Positions 59,001-64,000 of a DNA stretch of 64,000 nt are shown here, one piece after another; the first letter of the stretch is position 1; the number at the start of each line of letters is the position of its first letter. The stretch comes from Parus major. Lineage: Eukaryota > Chordata > Aves > Passeriformes > Paridae. The stretch lies in contig NC_031773.1 of assembly GCF_001522545.3 (NCBI RefSeq), positions 25,121,685 to 25,185,684 on the forward strand. Reading direction: 5' to 3'. The notes under the pieces are model-generated. The model was not told the DNA's origin. It saw nothing but the letters and a program-made list of their open reading frames with translations, and searched no databases. The position numbers and the translations under genes were made by a program.

Positions 59001-60835
59001 AAAACAGAGGTGTCTGGACTTGCAGCAGCTGCTCCAGTTTAGCCATACCACCCTGTAAGCAACAGAGTATCAAAAACTGACTAGAAAAATTAAATGCAGA
59101 TTAGGAAATCAAATATCTTATTACCTCTGCAGAGTTTATGTTCCTGAACTAGCTTTCATCCACAGGGGCAGCAAAGGCTTAGGCATTCTCTCAAGAGTTG
59201 GTACTTACTAATGCTATTACCAAGAACAGAGCAGGGCTTGCTGCTCTTTTTATTTTTAAATCACAGTGAGATATATTTATTAGTGAAAGCAGGACAGTAG
59301 TATGTGAAAGACCAATATGGAAACCCCTTTTGTTCGTGGAAAAGTTCAGACCACATCTTCCATTTTCTTAAATAGTACTCTCTCCATCAGGCCCTATTCT
59401 GAGCAGAATAGTAGACCAACATCTACCAACAGCTCACAGTTCCCAGGGAATTGCAGGCTCTAATCCCAAGAACAATAAAAATTTCATCTTCTTCAACTGG
59501 CCAGAGCAGCAACTATAGTACACAACAAGCCAGTTTGAAACTATCAGCCCATCTAAGTTCAGAATCATACCACTGAAATGACAAAATAGAAGTCCTTTTA
59601 AACTCAGGCTGTAGAATACATGAAAGTCCTAACTCATAACAAAATGACATTGTATGAAAAATAACCTTCATCACAGCTGTTATTTTACTGTTCATAGGTG
59701 CTAGAATTATCCACAAAAGAGGTAGTTCAAATAGAGTTACATAAAAGTGAACAGTTGCGTATAGCAGCTACCTTTAAAGATGAAAATGCTGTTACTTTTA
59801 ACAAAGACGGGATCTGTAGGAAAGTCACATTTCCCTAAATTGTAATGTAAAACTTGAGAGCACAGAAACAGATTCTGTGAAACATGTAAAGGGTTTGCCT
59901 TGAAGCCAAAAAGGTAGACAGTAATGACAGCCATTTTATGCCCCTGTGACTGAAGAGACGATTAGGTTAAAAGAAAAAAAAGTTATATAATGGTTAACAG
60001 AGGCTCTGAGATCGGACCTTTACTTCAGGCTACTGAAAAGGTTCTTTGAATTATCCTTTCTCTCCTCCATTCATATTGTTCCCACAGAGAACAAAGGGAA
60101 ACAAGCAGGTAAACATTCCATGCTTTCTGCTCTATTCTGTGATTGATGCTCCCAGTACTTAAGACACAGTGTAGCTTAAACTCTCATTTCCAAGCAAAGA
60201 GGAGCAACATTAAACATATATTTTACTCCCAGAACAGAAGTTTAGGGGGAGAAAAACCAGCTACCTCATATAAACAAGGAGAAAATTTTGATTGTTCCAA
60301 TTCTAAATTGCTGGCAGCTGATGAATCTGTAAGTGTATTTTGAATAAAAATTATTTGGTGAGATTTCAGGTAAATCCAGAGGGAGAATATGGGCACTAAA
60401 TTCTATGTATTCACCAAGTGACAAGGGCAGTGGCAGGGGTGCTCTTTTCGCTGTCCACCACCCCTCTTGAATGTGTATAAATGTGCAACAAATGCATGAA
60501 ATTAGCTTTGGAGTAGATGTATGAGCATGAGTCTCATGAACTGATAGTTCTCAAAGCTGATATGGAAGGAGACCTTAAGGCTCTATTCATTGCAACTAAA
60601 GCTCAGATTTATATTTTCTGTATTTTATTTCACATAATTAGATATAAGGGAAGAATCCTAGGTGCAGAGACAAAGAATCTGGAGCATCACCTGTCAGGAG
60701 AATGTCTTAAATTCAGAGCCTTTTCTACCATTGCATTTATGTGATCTCTCAGGGAGTCTGAATTTTTCTCTAGATGCCTACAGTTTCAATGAAAACAAAC
60801 AGAGCTACATGCAGTAACCCACAGACAACTGAACC

Positions 60836-60852
60836 TTTTTTTTTTTTTTTTT
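60836..60852. repeat. poly(T) tract, 17 T
   Basis: Homopolymer run. On the minus strand it is a poly(A) tract, but no retroposed gene copy adjoins it on the side where one would be expected. Confidence 0.85.
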
Positions 60853-61326
60853 GAGATGGGAGATAAAGTTTTAGCATCTCTTATGCCTCAAATTGGAGGG
60901 AGACATGGAATTGGTCTTCGTTGCTAAACAAATACTATCTGTGCTTCAAAATACAGCCACAGTCAGCTTCATGTGTGCTAAGCACTGTATTACACAGCCT
61001 TCTGAAATCAGCCACTCCTGGGAATGGAGCAGGGAAAGCTCAGTTTCTGGTTAGGGCGAGGCCAGAGTCATGCAAGGAGCCACAACACCCGCATGGTTCT
61101 GACCACCTCTGCAGGTATGCAGCAATCCAGGTGCTGGTATCCTCTTTAAGAAACACAAGCTTATACTTAGGTACCTAAACTCTTACTGAGCCTTACTTCC
61201 AACCCCTAATCCCTCTCTCCGATCGAGAAAATTGTTGTGCTATGAAGATATACAATTATTAAAAATATATCCACAAAAAAAGCAAATTTTTATAAAACTG
61301 AGAGTAAAGTGTTTTTTAAAATTAAA

Positions 61327-61385
61327 AAAACATTATAAAAATCATAGAATGCTTTTAGTTACAAAATCAAACATTTAAAGTCCTA
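61327..61385 (-). mobile_element. possible CR1 3'-end remnant, antisense
   Basis: AATCATAGAATGCTTTTAG resembles the start of an antisense CR1 3' end, like that at 19211, and is followed by weakly similar text (caaacatttaaagtcctac). It is short and diverged, so chance resemblance is possible. Confidence 0.3.
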
Positions 61386-64000
61386 CAGTTGATCCCACAG
61401 TAAACTAAAATTTGAGCATCCCTAATTGGCTGTATGCTACATTCTCCCTCTTCCTCTCCATGAAGAATTAAGAGAATCAGGCCTTTGACACTGAATCCAA
61501 CATAGAATCTACAAGGAACAAAAATCGGCTTATTCATATTCTGCCTGAAAAACAGGCGTAAGGCCTTGTGCTCCTCTCTATGGATCAGCATGTTTTTCTA
61601 TTAAATCTTAATACACTGAATAACTGCTTCTGTCATATAAAATGGACTAAAAGATTACAACTCATAGTATAGAGAGTAGATGGCTAATTTAAAAAACTGA
61701 AAACCAGTACCTACATAATTTTGAGAGATGCTGTACAGTGCAATCCAATATTGAGCACTGTATGTTTTTACTTTAAAAACATAAACACCTTCCACCCCTT
61801 GTCAGTTTTCAAAATAGATCTGCATAACATGTTTTATTGATTTATGGAAGTCTGGTCTGGAGTGTGGTGAACATGATATCTAGCCTATTTTCAGTATGAA
61901 ACATAAATGCAAGAGGTAAAATGCTATCATACTTTTCATCCGACAATATGGAATAAACAATTCTTTCACTTTCTGTGACAAAAAAGAAAAAAATTGCAGT
62001 TTTTAGATTTCCGTCATCATCATAGATCTTGGAAATGCTGTCAGAGGCAAAGGCCATCTGTGCAGAGACCTTGTATTCCCATACAGCTGCTCTGAACATG
62101 CTTTGTCAATCAGAATTAGAGGACATTAAAGGTACTGTCGTACATTCTAGGTTCCCTTGTTTTATAGCAAAGGAATCATATAATAGGATATATTTATACC
62201 TAATCCCATTATCAAGTGGCAAAAGCCTAGTACTGAACTAATAATCCTTTTTTGCCAGCATTAATTATCAGTGGATGCTGGTATTTTGCTTCCCTAAAGG
62301 GATGCTAGTATTTTGGTCCCCTGTTAATGAGAGAAAGAATCAGGTTGCAAATCTGAGAACCCTTTACAGAAAACCTTCAGCTGGCAGGTGTTTGTGTTTT
62401 TAAACAAGTAATGTTACACTGTTAGTGCTCGCACTGTCTCAGCCATTCCAGGAGTTTCAGTGCATAAGGACACAGGGAAAAGTCCCAAGCTGACACAGGA
62501 GTTTTTCAGCTCAAAGCCAATGTCTCAAACTGCATGGGGAAATAAACAGACTTTCCACATCATGAAGTACTTCTGTTATATGCTCTTGGAAAATCACAGC
62601 ATCACTTCCTTTTTCAAGACAGAACAGTAAAAAATATATCACAGGCCAGTATCTAATATAAGAGTTAGGCACCAAGGTCTTTCTCCAAAACAAATATTCA
62701 TAGCTTACTGGGCAGCAGAAGCAGAAAACTCCTGCATAAATCCTGCCATGCTTGGCTAAGACTAGCAAGCAATATGCAATTTTCCATAAATTAGAACTTT
62801 AATCACAGCTGTCAATAAGACCTCTTTAAAATGCAGATGAATTGTTTTCCATACCTTCCAGCAGGTCTCCTCAACTTCGCACCATTGCTCAGTCCAGAGT
62901 ACTGAACTGCATCCATCTGTGCCCCAGCTCTGTCCTGGCCAGAACCTCATAATAGGTGAAGTGGTGAACAGCATCATGCTTATAAGAAGACATTAATCAC
63001 CCACCTCCAGTTCTGGCTATTTTCTCTAGTGAGAAATGGAGGATTAACTGTTTCAGCCACACTTACTGCAGTGGTTATTAGAGGGTGAAAATAGTTCAGC
63101 ACTATTAGATGATGAAACTAGCAGAAAATGTAAAAAGTATTGCTTAGACAGCAAGGAAAAAAGATATACCTATTCACATTGCATTCCAGTTAAAAGGTGA
63201 TCAAGAAATATCAGGATAGCAGTTATCTCACACTATACTTCCTTTCAGGTCAGTTTCTAGTACTGGAGATCTTTTTTTTTTCTTCTTGAAGTGTGTAAGA
63301 CTTCAAGTGTGGAAAACTATATGCCAAATTTCAGACTGAATTTCATAATGCTACATTGTAAAAAGCTCTTCTCTCTCCAAAGCATTGGTATCTAATCAGA
63401 TCTGGATCAGATTATATTACTTGTAGTTTCTATTCCAAAGCACAAATACTCAAAATTCAGGTCAAGCGTAACAATCCACCTCTCTATTTTTTATGAGCTT
63501 GGCTATCTGCCATTTCATACTGCAATCATCTCAAGGCACTACAAAGAAATTTCAAAGTTAGATCGGCCATGAGCTGATGAGTGCACTAAGTCTCCTAAAT
63601 TGTTATGCTTCCTTGCTTCCAGGTGCCATGTCCAAGTAAATATTTAGTCATATACAACATTCTTTCTTTGTGACACATCTCTACTATGATTTTCCCAATG
63701 ACATTGCATCACAAGATTGTTTCTCTCAAAAATAATCTTCAATTCAAAATTCTGAGAACCCCTGCTTGGTCATTTTTGGTCTGTATTGTCACTTACACTA
63801 ACAAGGCTCAAACTGAAAGATGTCTCTCAGAAATGTAGGTATTCAGAATTGTCTTGGGTTGCAATGCAAGATGTAACCAAAAGTATGTATTCTATTACCA
63901 TCTGTTGAAACCAGGTGAGGTAGCATTATCTCTTTCACGACCCATTCCTCTTAACTGGGGGATATCTTGTCTTAATGGGCCAGCTGTTAAAACCGGGTGC

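Larger units (their letters stand above)
51601..64000. other. intergenic, no gene recognised
   Basis: Over 12 kb of AT-rich sequence with no exon, RNA gene or coding domain that I can support; every open frame is under 115 codons and unrecognised. It includes A-rich low-complexity text (52505-52600), a TA run flanked by a short direct repeat (53030-53079), an AT-rich block near 55110-55330 and a 17-T tract (60836-60852). LSMEM1 and IFRD1, the next genes in the human order, are not seen. Confidence 0.6.

Noticed and set aside
60836..60860. Alu-like poly(T) followed by TTGAGATGGG
   Set aside because: Alu elements are restricted to primates and nothing further downstream resembles one; it is a homopolymer tract.
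30301..64000. LSMEM1 or IFRD1 exons
   Set aside because: These genes follow TMEM168 in the human order, but no translation in this interval resembles either of them; they probably lie beyond the window.

Overview
The window is vertebrate nuclear DNA, most likely from a bird. It is AT-rich (apart from one CpG island), has split genes with GT-AG introns, and carries several 5'-truncated fragments of the CR1 LINE family, the main interspersed repeat of birds. I cannot name the species from the sequence. There is no prokaryotic gene, CRISPR array, tRNA or intact rRNA gene.

Two known protein-coding genes lie in tandem on the + strand, recognised from protein similarity and consistent with the human 7q31 neighbourhood. 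(1) The last coding exon of BMT2 (C7orf60, SAMTOR; 2629-3258), the S-adenosylmethionine sensor acting on mTORC1, with its last intron to the left and an AT-rich 3' UTR to the right. (2) The complete coding region of TMEM168: a CpG-island promoter and non-coding first exon (about 7600-7704), then four coding exons (10999-12135, 19745-19887, 22277-22551, 26272-26819) that join in frame to a 700-residue multi-pass membrane protein. Introns hold CR1 fragments, a possible hAT-like relic, a possible 5S-rRNA-derived SINE relic and AT-rich simple repeats.

From about 30 kb to the end I see no gene. This matches the gene-poor interval that follows TMEM168 in human before LSMEM1 and IFRD1, neither of which I can find here. 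It contains two CR1 fragments, a possible solo LTR, simple repeats and a few AT-rich blocks that look like conserved non-coding regulatory DNA.

The most interesting observation is that the cytosolic-looking C-terminal half of TMEM168 (about residues 445-560) reads like a caspase/metacaspase p20 fold. It has a hydrophobic strand ending in Ser-Gly-His (H508) and a second strand ending Leu-Asp-Cys-Glu-Asn-Ser. Glu550 sits exactly 42 residues after the His, the same spacing as His121 to Cys163 in caspase-3. If correct, TMEM168 is a membrane-anchored pseudo-caspase. Other points of note are a short upstream ORF in the same frame as TMEM168 and closed by a single UGA, a possible truncated membrane-only isoform ending in intron 2, and a perfect 9-bp hairpin in the 3' UTR.
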